Assembly (NCBI RefSeq): GCF_003148665.1
Contig: NZ_QGGQ01000009.1
Coordinates: forward strand, 1 to 64,000
Reading direction: 5' to 3'
DNA length: 64,000 nt
Source of the DNA: Maribacter polysiphoniae
GTDB lineage: Bacteria; Bacteroidota; Bacteroidia; Flavobacteriales; Flavobacteriaceae
This document shows positions 27,035 to 35,673 of this stretch, piece after piece (position 1 is the first letter of the stretch; every line of letters begins with the position of its first letter). The position numbers and the translations under genes were made by a program. The notes under the pieces are model-generated. The model worked only from the letters and a program-made list of their open reading frames with translations, ran no database searches and was not told the origin of the DNA.

Positions 27035-28060
27035 GTGGAAAAAGAAACCATTTATATTCTTGCCATAGAATCATCATGTGACGACACCTCTGCGGCGGTT
27101 TTGTGCAATGACAAAGTCATTAGCAATGTTGTTTCAACTCAAAAAATCCATGAGGAATATGGGGGTGTTGTACCCGAACTTGCCTCCAGGGCGCACCAAC
27201 AAAATATTGTACCTGTGGTGCACCAAGCTTTATTAAGGGCAAATATCGACAAAAAACAATTATCAGCCATAGCTTTTACACGCGGACCGGGACTTATGGG
27301 TTCTTTATTGGTGGGCACCTCTTTTGCCAAGTCTTTGGCACTTGGTCTAGACGTCCCCCTTATTGAGGTAAACCACATGCAAGCACACATTCTGGCCCAC
27401 TTCATTGTAACGGAAAAAAACACAAAACCCGAGTTCCCTTTTTTAGCCATGACCATCAGCGGTGGCCATACACAAATTGTAAGGGTGAATGATTTCTTCG
27501 ATATGGAAATCCTGGGGCAAACCTTGGATGATGCGGTTGGTGAGGCATTTGACAAAAGTGCCAAAATACTGGGGCTACCCTATCCCGGTGGACCACTGGT
27601 AGATAAATTCGCGCAGCTTGGCAATCCTAAAAAATTCCCATTCCCGAAACCTAAGGTAGATGGCCTGAACTTTAGTTTTAGCGGACTAAAAACAAGTATC
27701 CTTTATTTTATACAAAGGGAAACCAAGACCAACCCTAATTTTAAGGAGGAGAACCTTAATGATATATGTGCCTCCATACAATACACCATTATCAACATTT
27801 TAATGGACAAGCTTAAAAAAGCAGTAAAAGAAACCGGAATAAGGCACGTGGCCATTGGTGGGGGTGTATCTGCCAATTCAGGCATACGTTCCGCACTGAA
27901 AAATACAGAAAAGAAATACGGTTGGTCCACTTATATTCCTAAATTTGAGTATTGTACTGACAATGCTGCCATGATCGGCATCGTGGGCTATCATAAATAC
28001 AAACAGAAGGCATTCGCCTCCCAGGATATAACGGCCAAGGCACGATATATCATTCAATGA
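27035..28060 (+). CDS. tsaD: tRNA N6-adenosine threonylcarbamoyltransferase
   Basis: This ~341-residue ASKHA-fold enzyme transfers threonylcarbamoyl from TC-AMP to A37 of ANN-decoding tRNAs, together with TsaB and TsaE. Motifs are YILAIESSCDDTSAAV at the N-terminus, the metal-binding HMQAH at ~114-118, ISGGHTQIV, and GGGVSANSGIR. The frame is open far upstream, but GTG 27035 gives the family-typical length and start (EKETIYILAIESS) and follows the promoter box. It is the first gene of a six-gene plus-strand operon with gaps of 3-23 bp. Confidence 0.95.
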   Translation: MEKETIYILAIESSCDDTSAAVLCNDKVISNVVSTQKIHEEYGGVVPELASRAHQQNIVPVVHQALLRANIDKKQLSAIAFTRGPGLMGSLLVGTSFAKSLALGLDVPLIEVNHMQAHILAHFIVTEKNTKPEFPFLAMTISGGHTQIVRVNDFFDMEILGQTLDDAVGEAFDKSAKILGLPYPGGPLVDKFAQLGNPKKFPFPKPKVDGLNFSFSGLKTSILYFIQRETKTNPNFKEENLNDICASIQYTIINILMDKLKKAVKETGIRHVAIGGGVSANSGIRSALKNTEKKYGWSTYIPKFEYCTDNAAMIGIVGYHKYKQKAFASQDITAKARYIIQ

Positions 28061-28067
28061 CAAGCCT

Positions 28068-28418
28068 ATGGCCTATAATGAAGATTTGGAAAAAAGACTT
28101 GATTATGCATTTAAGTTGTTTCCTAAAGACATCGCCAAAGAAATCCTTAAAAAGAAAATGTTCGGAGGGTTGGCCTATCTGTTCAAGGGCAAAATGACTG
28201 TAGGCATCATTAAAGAAAATCTTATGGTGCGTATTGTTGCGGATAAAATTGATGAAATCATGAAGATGGAAGTGGTTCGCCCCATGGATTTTGCCAAAAG
28301 ACCCATGAAAGAATTCGTTTATGTGTCTTCCAAGGGATACACCACCGAGGAGGAACTCCAAAATTGGATTGAATTGGGACTGGAACATGCTAGAAAAAAA
28401 TTAAAGAACACTAAATAG
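28068..28418 (+). CDS. TfoX/Sxy N-terminal domain protein
   Basis: This 116-residue protein consists only of a TfoX N-terminal-type domain: LEKRLDYAFK, KKKMFGGLAYLFKGKMTVGI, and MDFAKRPMKEFVYVSS. In gamma-proteobacteria TfoX/Sxy activates competence genes; stand-alone short forms in Bacteroidota have no established role. It lies 7 bp after tsaD and 15 bp before rsmE, so it belongs to the same transcript as RNA-modification genes. Cytoplasmic. Confidence 0.8.
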   Translation: MAYNEDLEKRLDYAFKLFPKDIAKEILKKKMFGGLAYLFKGKMTVGIIKENLMVRIVADKIDEIMKMEVVRPMDFAKRPMKEFVYVSSKGYTTEEELQNWIELGLEHARKKLKNTK

Positions 28419-28433
28419 AAACGACCGATAACT

Positions 28434-29141
28434 ATGCAATTATTCTATAACCCAAAGCTGGATAGTAGCGTCTCCCAATTTGTTTTTACCCCGGAAGAGA
28501 GTCGACACATCGTAAAAGTACTACGCAAAAAAGAAAGCGATAATCTACTTATTACAAATGGGAAAGGATACATCTTCGAGGCCAAGATCATGGTAGCCGA
28601 CACCAAAAAGTGTAAGGCACAGATCATTTCATCCACAAAAAAGCATCGAAAGATGTATTGGTTTCACTTAGTTGTCGCTCCTACAAAAAGCAATGATCGA
28701 TTTGAATGGTTTTTAGAAAAAGCCACAGAGATAGGCGTAGACGAAATCACACCGGTTATCTGTGACAGGTCTGAGCGTAAGATCGTAAAACAGGAACGTA
28801 TGGAAAAGGTCTTACAATCGGCCATGAAACAATCCATGCAAGCATATTTGCCCAAGCTGAACCCTATTACGACCTACTCGGAATTCGTGGAAAAGGAAAG
28901 GGAAGGACTCTTATTTATCGCCCACTGTGAAGAGGACGAAAAAATGGAGTTGAAAAGAAGGGTTGCCCCGGACAAGGATGTGACCATACTTATTGGCCCT
29001 GAGGGCGATTTCTCTGAAAAAGAGATAAACAAGGCCTACGAAAAGGGCTTCTTACCCGTTTCTTTGGGCCAGAACAGACTGCGTACTGAAACTGCCGCCA
29101 TCGTGGCCTGCACTACAGTAAATTTGATAAACAACGGTTAA
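28434..29141 (+). CDS. rsmE: 16S rRNA (uracil1498-N3)-methyltransferase
   Basis: This 235-residue SPOUT-class methyltransferase has an N-terminal PUA-like part (MQLFYNPKLDSS; SRHIVKVLRKKESD) and a C-terminal knot with LIGPEGDFSEKEI and LGQNRLRTETAAI, the SAM-binding trefoil signature. It methylates N3 of U1498 in 16S rRNA. It is in the tsaD operon with short gaps on both sides. Confidence 0.95.
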   Translation: MQLFYNPKLDSSVSQFVFTPEESRHIVKVLRKKESDNLLITNGKGYIFEAKIMVADTKKCKAQIISSTKKHRKMYWFHLVVAPTKSNDRFEWFLEKATEIGVDEITPVICDRSERKIVKQERMEKVLQSAMKQSMQAYLPKLNPITTYSEFVEKEREGLLFIAHCEEDEKMELKRRVAPDKDVTILIGPEGDFSEKEINKAYEKGFLPVSLGQNRLRTETAAIVACTTVNLINNG

Positions 29142-29164
29142 ATCCATCTTCGTATATTTAGGGA

Positions 29165-29815
29165 ATGGGATATTGGAAACTCATCTGCACACTATTTTTA
29201 TTAGCCTACGCCTCCATGGTCAACGGTCAGGAAATCGCTATCTTAAAATACAATGGCGGGGGTGACTGGTACGCCAACCCCACGGCCTTGCCCAATTTAA
29301 TACAATTTTGCAATGCCAATATCAACACTAAAATCAAGGAACAACCCGAAACGGTAGACGTTGGGAATATCAATATTTTCCAATATCCATTTTTGCATAT
29401 GACAGGGCATGGCAACGTATTGTTTTCGCAAGAAGAAGCGGATAACCTAAGGACGTACTTGCTTTCTGGTGGATTCTTGCATATCGATGACAATTACGGC
29501 ATGGAACCTTATTTACGTAAGGAAATCGCCAAGGTATTCCCAAATGAAACCTTGGAAGAACTAGGTGCTGACCACCCTATTTTTTCGCAACATTATAATT
29601 TTCCTGATGGCTTACCCAAAATACATGAACACGACGGTAAAAGACCCCAAGCCTTCGGAATAACATTTGAAGGGCGATTGGTCCTTCTGTTTACCTATGA
29701 ATCCGATCTGGGTGATGGTTGGGAAGACCCATCGGTTCACAACGATCCGGAAGCGATACGAACAAAGGCCTTGCAAATGGGAGCCAATATTATATCTTAT
29801 GCCTTTAAAAGTTAA
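29165..29815 (+). CDS. Exported DUF4159-domain protein
   Basis: This 216-residue protein has a signal peptide (to about residue 21, MVNGQ) and one DUF4159 domain: AILKYNGGGDWYANP, YPFLHMTGHGNVLFS, LRTYLLSGGFLHIDDNYG, and YESDLGDGWEDP near the end. The fold is related to the class I glutamine amidotransferase-like/ThuA group, but the function is unknown. It lies 23 bp after rsmE and 3 bp before the AI-2E-type permease gene. Predicted periplasmic. Confidence 0.85.
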   Translation: MGYWKLICTLFLLAYASMVNGQEIAILKYNGGGDWYANPTALPNLIQFCNANINTKIKEQPETVDVGNINIFQYPFLHMTGHGNVLFSQEEADNLRTYLLSGGFLHIDDNYGMEPYLRKEIAKVFPNETLEELGADHPIFSQHYNFPDGLPKIHEHDGKRPQAFGITFEGRLVLLFTYESDLGDGWEDPSVHNDPEAIRTKALQMGANIISYAFKS

Positions 29816-29818
29816 CCA

Positions 29819-30907
29819 ATGACATCCAAAACAATTGCAGACGGCATTTTGAGAGCGATAGCCATTCTTGTCGGTATCTTCTTGGTCTTACTATTTTTGT
29901 ACAAAATACAATCGGTATTGGCCTACATGGCCATAGCCTTGGTTGCGTCGCTTTTGGGAAGACCTATAGTATTGTTCCTGCGCAAAAGACTTAAGTTCAA
30001 CAACACCTTGGCGGTCATTGTTACTATGTTGCTCCTTATTGGGATCATCGCTGGTATCATCGCCTTATTCATCCCCCTTCTAATCGCACAAGGACAAAAC
30101 CTATCATTATTGGATATGGATGCCCTTCAGGCCAATGTAGAACATATATATCGCCAAGTAACCGAATATTTCGGATTGAGTTCGAACGAAATTGAACAGG
30201 GCCTAAAAGAATCTAAAATATTCACCAACTTGGATTTTGGCTTTATACCAAATTTCCTGAATTCATTTGTTGGTATTCTTGGTAGTTTTGGCATAGGTTT
30301 GTTCAGTGTACTTTTTATAGCTTTTTTCTTTTTAAAGGACAGTAAATTGTTTGAGGAAGGCCTTCTGATCTTTATACCGGAGAACAAGGAAAGCCGTCTA
30401 AAAAAATCTTTGGACACCATCAAGGATTTACTTTCAAGATACTTCGTTGGACTGGTTTTTCAAATCCTCATTTTGTTTGTAATCTACTCCATTGTCCTGT
30501 TTATTTTCGGCATTGAAAACGCCATCGTTATCGCCTTTCTTTGTGCCCTGTTGAACTTGATTCCTTACGTAGGTCCGATCATCGGTGGGGCCCTCATGTT
30601 GACCCTAACGATGACCAGTAATTTAGGGGCTGATTTCAGCACCGTAATCCTACCCAAAACCATCTACGTAATGATTGGTTTTATCATTGGTCAACTGGTG
30701 GATAATTTCTTCTCGCAACCCTATATTTTTTCCAATAGTGTGAAATCACACCCCTTAGAGATTTTCTTGGTCATCATCATAGGAGGCTTGCTATTTGGAA
30801 TCACGGGAATGATCATTGCAGTACCGGGTTACACGGCAATCAAAGTGATTTTAAAGGAATTTTTAGCCGAAAACAAGATTGTGAAGTCATTGACCAAAAA
30901 CTTATAG
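29819..30907 (+). CDS. AI-2E family (PF01594) transporter-like permease
   Basis: This 362-residue membrane protein has the AI-2E family layout: an N-terminal pair of helices (~10-60), another near 65-90, a soluble middle (~90-150), and four to five helices in the second half. Family motifs visible are FFFLKDSKLFEEGLLIFIPE, ALLNLIPYVGPIIGGALM and QPYIFSNSVKSHPLEIFLVIIIGG. Despite the family name, many members move ions or are uncharacterised, so the substrate is not assigned. It lies 3 bp after the DUF4159 gene. Confidence 0.85.
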   Translation: MTSKTIADGILRAIAILVGIFLVLLFLYKIQSVLAYMAIALVASLLGRPIVLFLRKRLKFNNTLAVIVTMLLLIGIIAGIIALFIPLLIAQGQNLSLLDMDALQANVEHIYRQVTEYFGLSSNEIEQGLKESKIFTNLDFGFIPNFLNSFVGILGSFGIGLFSVLFIAFFFLKDSKLFEEGLLIFIPENKESRLKKSLDTIKDLLSRYFVGLVFQILILFVIYSIVLFIFGIENAIVIAFLCALLNLIPYVGPIIGGALMLTLTMTSNLGADFSTVILPKTIYVMIGFIIGQLVDNFFSQPYIFSNSVKSHPLEIFLVIIIGGLLFGITGMIIAVPGYTAIKVILKEFLAENKIVKSLTKNL

Positions 30908-30914
30908 TATCACT

Positions 30915-32096
30915 TTGAATAAAAATATATTAAATACTGGTGTTCAATATTTTATAAACAACAATTTAGATGCTGACATCATGTCAGTTATCCTTAAAAA
31001 GAGTCCTTTCCGGAATATTTCATCCCAAGAATTGGCCGAACAGATACAAGCCAAGAAAAAGTGCGAAAAGAAACTTCCCCACTGGTTCAATACACCTCTT
31101 ATTTATTACCCAAACAAGTTGAACATTGAACAATGTTCCTCTGAGACCACAGCCAAATATAAGGCAAGTATCCTTAGCGGAAAAACGCTTGTTGACCTAA
31201 CCGGTGGTTTGGGTGTGGACACCTATTTTTTCAGCAAAGGAATAGACAAGATATTTCATTGCGAAATCAATCAAAATCTATCCGAGATTGCCGCACATAA
31301 TCTTGAGATTTTAGGGGTTGAAAATACCGTTTTCATACCCAAGGATGGTTTGGGATTTTTAAACGAATCCAATCAAAATTTCGATTGGCTATATGTTGAC
31401 CCTTCACGAAGATCGGAAAGCAAGGGAAAGGTTTTTATGCTATCGGATTGCTCCCCTAATATCGTTGAACACCTACCGTTACTCTTTCAAAAATCAAAGC
31501 ATATTTTAATCAAGACCTCCCCTCTTTTGGATATTACGATTGGCTTAAACGAATTAGCACATGTGAAGGAGATTCATGTCGCGGCCCTAAAGAACGAGGT
31601 CAAGGAATTACTCTGGGTGTTGGAAAGGGAATACGAAGGCAAAATACATATAAAGACATTAAATATAACCCCAACTAAACCACAACGGTTTAGCTTTAAT
31701 CTTCTTGAGGAAAAAGACACCCTACCCACCTATGAACTTCCCTTGGACTATTTATATGAGCCAAATGCCGCTTTGCTAAAAGCAGGTGCTTTCAAAATCA
31801 CCTCAAAAGCATTTCGAGTCCACAAACTTCATGAACATTCCCATTTATTCACATCAAAGGATTTGTTGGAATTCCCTGGTAGGGTGTTCCGCATTGAGGA
31901 AGTCATTGGCTATTCCAAAAAGGAACTTAAACCTTTAATAGGCACCAAGGCGAACATCACGGTAAGAAACTTCCCGGAAAGTGTTGCCACTATCAGAAAA
32001 AAACACAAAATCAAAGACGGTGGTAAGGTCTATTTATTCTTTACGAGATTAAAAAACAACCAACTGGCTGTTATCAAAACCTCAAAGGTCTTTTGA
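30915..32096 (+). CDS. THUMP-like domain class I SAM-dependent methyltransferase
   Basis: This 393-residue protein has a SAM-binding core with LVDLTGGLGVDTYFFSK (motif I), then WLYVDPSRRSESKGKVF, the DPxR catalytic-type segment of this group. A C-terminal THUMP-like region (residues ~300-393) ends VYLFFTRLKNNQLAVIKTSK. It probably modifies RNA, but the target is not known. The frame begins at TTG 30915, 7 bp after the permease gene; an ATG at 30981 would remove the first 22 residues. It is the last gene of the tsaD operon. Confidence 0.8.
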   Translation: MNKNILNTGVQYFINNNLDADIMSVILKKSPFRNISSQELAEQIQAKKKCEKKLPHWFNTPLIYYPNKLNIEQCSSETTAKYKASILSGKTLVDLTGGLGVDTYFFSKGIDKIFHCEINQNLSEIAAHNLEILGVENTVFIPKDGLGFLNESNQNFDWLYVDPSRRSESKGKVFMLSDCSPNIVEHLPLLFQKSKHILIKTSPLLDITIGLNELAHVKEIHVAALKNEVKELLWVLEREYEGKIHIKTLNITPTKPQRFSFNLLEEKDTLPTYELPLDYLYEPNAALLKAGAFKITSKAFRVHKLHEHSHLFTSKDLLEFPGRVFRIEEVIGYSKKELKPLIGTKANITVRNFPESVATIRKKHKIKDGGKVYLFFTRLKNNQLAVIKTSKVF

Positions 32097-32243
32097 TAAT
32101 TATGCTCCTAAATTGGAAACCAAGTCCGATTATCACATTAGCTTATCACAAATTGAACAAAAAATAGAAAAATCAATTTTTCGTTCCAATAGGGTGTTTT
32201 CAATAATTCAACCCACCCAAGTATCTCCAAACCCCTGCAAACA

Positions 32244-32263
32244 CTACGAAAACGTTTGAGTAG
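32244..32263. promoter_or_regulatory. Candidate operator palindrome upstream of susC/susD
   Basis: CTACGAAAAC is followed immediately by GTTTGAGTAG. Eight of ten positions are self-complementary around an AAAACGTTT centre, resembling LacI-family operators. It lies ~93 bp upstream of the presumed -7 box. No regulator gene is adjacent. Confidence 0.35.
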
Positions 32264-32355
32264 GACAGCCTCAAAGATTGTTTATGTTAATTTTAACAAA
32301 ATAAATAATATCACTATTTGACAAAATAAGACATGATATATTACTTACCTTCCTA

Positions 32356-32363
32356 TAAATTTG
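32356..32363 (+). promoter_or_regulatory. Putative -7 promoter box for susC
   Basis: TAAATTTG fits the TAnnTTTG consensus, 96 bp upstream of the SusC ATG. Long leaders are common for sus-type genes. Confidence 0.4.
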
Positions 32364-32459
32364 TTAATATTAGCATAAATTTTTGCGTACTACGTAAAAC
32401 TAGTGCTAAAAAATTGTGCTTTTTTCTACTTGAAATTTTATTTAAACTAACAAACAACA

Positions 32460-35400
32460 ATGATTATGAATCAAAAACGAGATTACAAAACGTTAAAGCC
32501 CAAAGGAAGGTTTACTTCTTTCGGAATTGGGCTTTTATCGTTCATGATTTGTTTAAGTGCCCAAATGGCCTCGGCAAATTCTGAAACATCATTTTTAAAG
32601 GTTGATCTGGAAAGTTCTTTTCAATCAATTATTACTGGAACAGTCTCTGATGCGTCAGGCCCCTTACCTGGAGCCAGTGTTGTCGTCCAAGGCACTACCC
32701 AAGGTACCCAAACCGATTTTGATGGTAACTTTACCCTTGAAACGGATAGCGATGCCGTATTGGTCATCAGTTACATTGGTTATCATACACAGGAAATTGC
32801 TTTAGATGGCAATACCACTGTTAGTGTGGTTTTAACTGAAGACGCAAGTTTATTGGATGAGGTGGTTGTTGTAGGATATGGTACCCAAACCAGGGGTGAC
32901 CTTACAGGTTCTGTCGCATCGGTAGATGTGTCTGAAGCTACAAAAACCCCTATGGTGAGTGCCGCAGAAGCATTACAAGGAAGAGTCTCCGGGGTTACGA
33001 TTACCAATAATGGCAATCCAGGATCAAGTCCCGTGGTACGTATTAGAGGGTATGGTACTGGGAACAGTAATGACCCACTATATATCATTGATGGGGTTCA
33101 GACAGACGATGCTAATATTTTAAACTCGATAAACCCTGCCGATATCGACCAGATGAACGTACTTAAGGATGGTGCTGCTGCCATTTATGGAGCAAGGGCA
33201 TCCAACGGGGTTGTAATCATCACCACAAAAAGTGGAGGTTATAATATGGATACTGCAAGGGTTTCCCTTGATATGTACACTGGTTTTTCATCTGCTACCA
33301 ACTTACCCGAATTATTGGATACAGAACAGCATGGTGAAATGATTTGGCAAAGTATCAGGAATGATGGTGGTACACCATCCCACCCACAATATGGTGATGG
33401 GCCTAACCCTGTAACACCAGCGACGTTGCAAAGGGTTCCTGTGACCGCAACGGTTAAACCTAATGGTGGAACCGATTGGTTGGACGAAATCTATAGAACG
33501 GCAGTTACACAAAATGCTTCCATAACTTTGGAAAATGGTAATGAGCAATCCAAGTTTTTGTTTTCAGCTAGTTATTTAAATCGCGAAGGTATTCAAATTG
33601 CTACCGGATATAAAAGAGGTTCTACCAGAATAAACTCAGAATTTAAAATTGGGGATAGAATTAAAATAGGACAACATACCAACATTTCTTTCTCTAGAAA
33701 GAGTGGCGGTCAGTCTTGGTTAAATTTTGCCACAAGAATGTCTCCACTAGTTCCTGTTTATGATGACGATGGAGCTTACGCGGGTAACTATAGTAATGAT
33801 ACGGGACTTTCAAATCCCAACAACCCGGTTGCGGAAGCGAATAGGCAAGCTGATAATTTTGAAAAAACGTTTAGGGTATTTGGTGATATTTATGCAACGC
33901 TTGATATCATCGATGGACTGCAGTTCAAAACTTCCATAGGTGGATCAATCAAAGCATATAATGACAGACGTTTTAGGGCCTTGATTCCAGAATCTTCCGA
34001 ACCAATTTCCACCAATACCCTTTATGAGCAAGATTACGACAATTACGAATGGGTATGGAACAATACGTTAAGTTATAATAAGTCTTTTGGTGAACACAAT
34101 ATTAATGCTTTAGTAGGTATTGAAGCATTGAATGTAAAGGGAAAAGGTAAAGAAATCTCAAGAACGGATTACTTCTTTGAAACCCCTGATTATTATTTAT
34201 TGGAAAATGGTGGTGGTGCCGCGAATGTGGTATACGCCTATGACAATGCTTCGGCTTTGTTTTCCCTTTTTGGTACAGTGAACTACAACTATGCCGGTAA
34301 ATATTTTTTAACCGCTACAGTTCGTCAAGATGAATCCTCTAGGTTTATAGGGGATAACAAAAGTGATGTATTTCCTTCGTTCAGTGGAGGTTGGGTCGTA
34401 AGTGAAGAAGACTTTTTCCCAGAAGGCGTTGTCAGCAGATTGAAACTGAAAGGATCTTGGGGACAATTGGGTAACCAAACACTACCGGTAGATAACCCTA
34501 CGTATAATATCTCCGTATTGAGTGAGCAATATGCCAATTATGGGTTCCAAGGTAGTGGTGGTGTATCACAAGGGGCTATTCTTGAATCCGCAGGGAATGA
34601 AAATTTAAAATGGGAGACCAGTGAAACTACCAATTTTGGTATAGAACTTGGTTTCTTTGAAAACAAATTAAACCTTGAGGCCGAATATTTTGTGATGAAT
34701 ACAAAAGATTTGATCAACCCTGATAATAGTTTGTTCAGTACAACTTCCATAGCCTCCAATGCTCCTTACGTGAACCTCGGATCTATAGAGAACAAGGGTA
34801 TTGATGCCACGCTAAGCTATGCGGATGAATTAGCTTCCGGTTTTAGATATGGTATTGACCTTAACTTCTCTAGTTATAAAAATGAAGTAACTGAATTGAT
34901 CAGTACATTTCAAGTGGGCTATGAAGGATTTAGAAACACAGGTGCCGTTACAAGGACCCAGGAAGGACATCCTATTTCATCTTTTTACGGTAGAAAGGTT
35001 ATAGGGATTTTTTCTTCAGAAGCTGAAGTTAATGCTAGTCCCGATCAAGGGTTTGAAAATGCTGCAGATGGTGTTGGTCGACTTATATATAGTGACATTA
35101 ACGGTGATGGTACTATAGATGATGATGATAGGACCTTTATAGGTTCCCCTCACCCGGATTTCACCTACGGTGTAAATTTGACTGCTGGGTATAAGAACTT
35201 TGACTTATCCGCATTTTTCCAAGGTTCCCAAGGAAATGAAATCTTTAACAATGATAGGGTCTATACCGATTATCCTAGTTTTTTCAATGCCAACAGAAGT
35301 GTAAGGGTCTTGGATTCATGGACACCCGATAATCAAAACACCTCTATGCCGGCTCTTAGCCAAAGTATTACCAACAATGAAACTACAGCAACTTCATTTT

Positions 35401-35669
35401 TTGTAGAAGATGGTTCCTATATGCGATTGAAAAACCTACAGATCGGTTATTCATTTGATGACAAGGTTGCTAAGATGATGGGCATGGATAGTGTTCGGTT
35501 CTACCTACAAGGAACCAACTTATTTACGATAACCGATTATACGGGAGTCGATCCAGAATTACAGCCAAGATATGAAGATGGTCGTATCGACAACCTAACC
35601 ATAGGGGTGTCTGATAATAATTATCCGTTAGCCTCAATCTATTCATTAGGTGTTAACTTAAAATTTTAA
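32460..35669 (+). CDS. SusC/RagA-family TonB-dependent outer-membrane receptor
   Basis: This 1069-residue protein has a signal peptide (within residues 1-41, ending MASA), an N-terminal carboxypeptidase-regulatory-like domain at ~55-135 (TGTVSDASGPLPGASVVVQG), the SusC-type TonB box and plug region (DEVVVVGYGTQ at ~140; VRIRGYGTG; LYIIDGVQ), and a large beta barrel to the C-terminus. It imports oligosaccharides energised by TonB. The susD partner follows by 4 bp. The start may be ATG 32460 or ATG 32466; both keep the signal peptide. It is the first gene of the PUL-like segment. Confidence 0.95.
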   Translation: MIMNQKRDYKTLKPKGRFTSFGIGLLSFMICLSAQMASANSETSFLKVDLESSFQSIITGTVSDASGPLPGASVVVQGTTQGTQTDFDGNFTLETDSDAVLVISYIGYHTQEIALDGNTTVSVVLTEDASLLDEVVVVGYGTQTRGDLTGSVASVDVSEATKTPMVSAAEALQGRVSGVTITNNGNPGSSPVVRIRGYGTGNSNDPLYIIDGVQTDDANILNSINPADIDQMNVLKDGAAAIYGARASNGVVIITTKSGGYNMDTARVSLDMYTGFSSATNLPELLDTEQHGEMIWQSIRNDGGTPSHPQYGDGPNPVTPATLQRVPVTATVKPNGGTDWLDEIYRTAVTQNASITLENGNEQSKFLFSASYLNREGIQIATGYKRGSTRINSEFKIGDRIKIGQHTNISFSRKSGGQSWLNFATRMSPLVPVYDDDGAYAGNYSNDTGLSNPNNPVAEANRQADNFEKTFRVFGDIYATLDIIDGLQFKTSIGGSIKAYNDRRFRALIPESSEPISTNTLYEQDYDNYEWVWNNTLSYNKSFGEHNINALVGIEALNVKGKGKEISRTDYFFETPDYYLLENGGGAANVVYAYDNASALFSLFGTVNYNYAGKYFLTATVRQDESSRFIGDNKSDVFPSFSGGWVVSEEDFFPEGVVSRLKLKGSWGQLGNQTLPVDNPTYNISVLSEQYANYGFQGSGGVSQGAILESAGNENLKWETSETTNFGIELGFFENKLNLEAEYFVMNTKDLINPDNSLFSTTSIASNAPYVNLGSIENKGIDATLSYADELASGFRYGIDLNFSSYKNEVTELISTFQVGYEGFRNTGAVTRTQEGHPISSFYGRKVIGIFSSEAEVNASPDQGFENAADGVGRLIYSDINGDGTIDDDDRTFIGSPHPDFTYGVNLTAGYKNFDLSAFFQGSQGNEIFNNDRVYTDYPSFFNANRSVRVLDSWTPDNQNTSMPALSQSITNNETTATSFFVEDGSYMRLKNLQIGYSFDDKVAKMMGMDSVRFYLQGTNLFTITDYTGVDPELQPRYEDGRIDNLTIGVSDNNYPLASIYSLGVNLKF

Positions 35670-35673
35670 AAAA

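Larger units (their letters stand above)
32097..32459. other. Non-coding gap upstream of the SusC gene
   Basis: These 363 bp have no credible ORF. They hold an imperfect 20-bp palindrome at 32244-32263 (CTACGAAAAC then GTTTGAGTAG), a TTTGACAA motif at 32317-32324 and a TAnnTTTG box at 32356-32363, leaving a ~96-base untranslated leader before the SusC ATG. No strong terminator for the preceding operon was seen. Confidence 0.5.

Noticed and set aside
32097-32459. Small ORF upstream of susC (32333-32584)
   Set aside because: It overlaps the promoter region and the susC start in another frame and encodes no recognisable domain.
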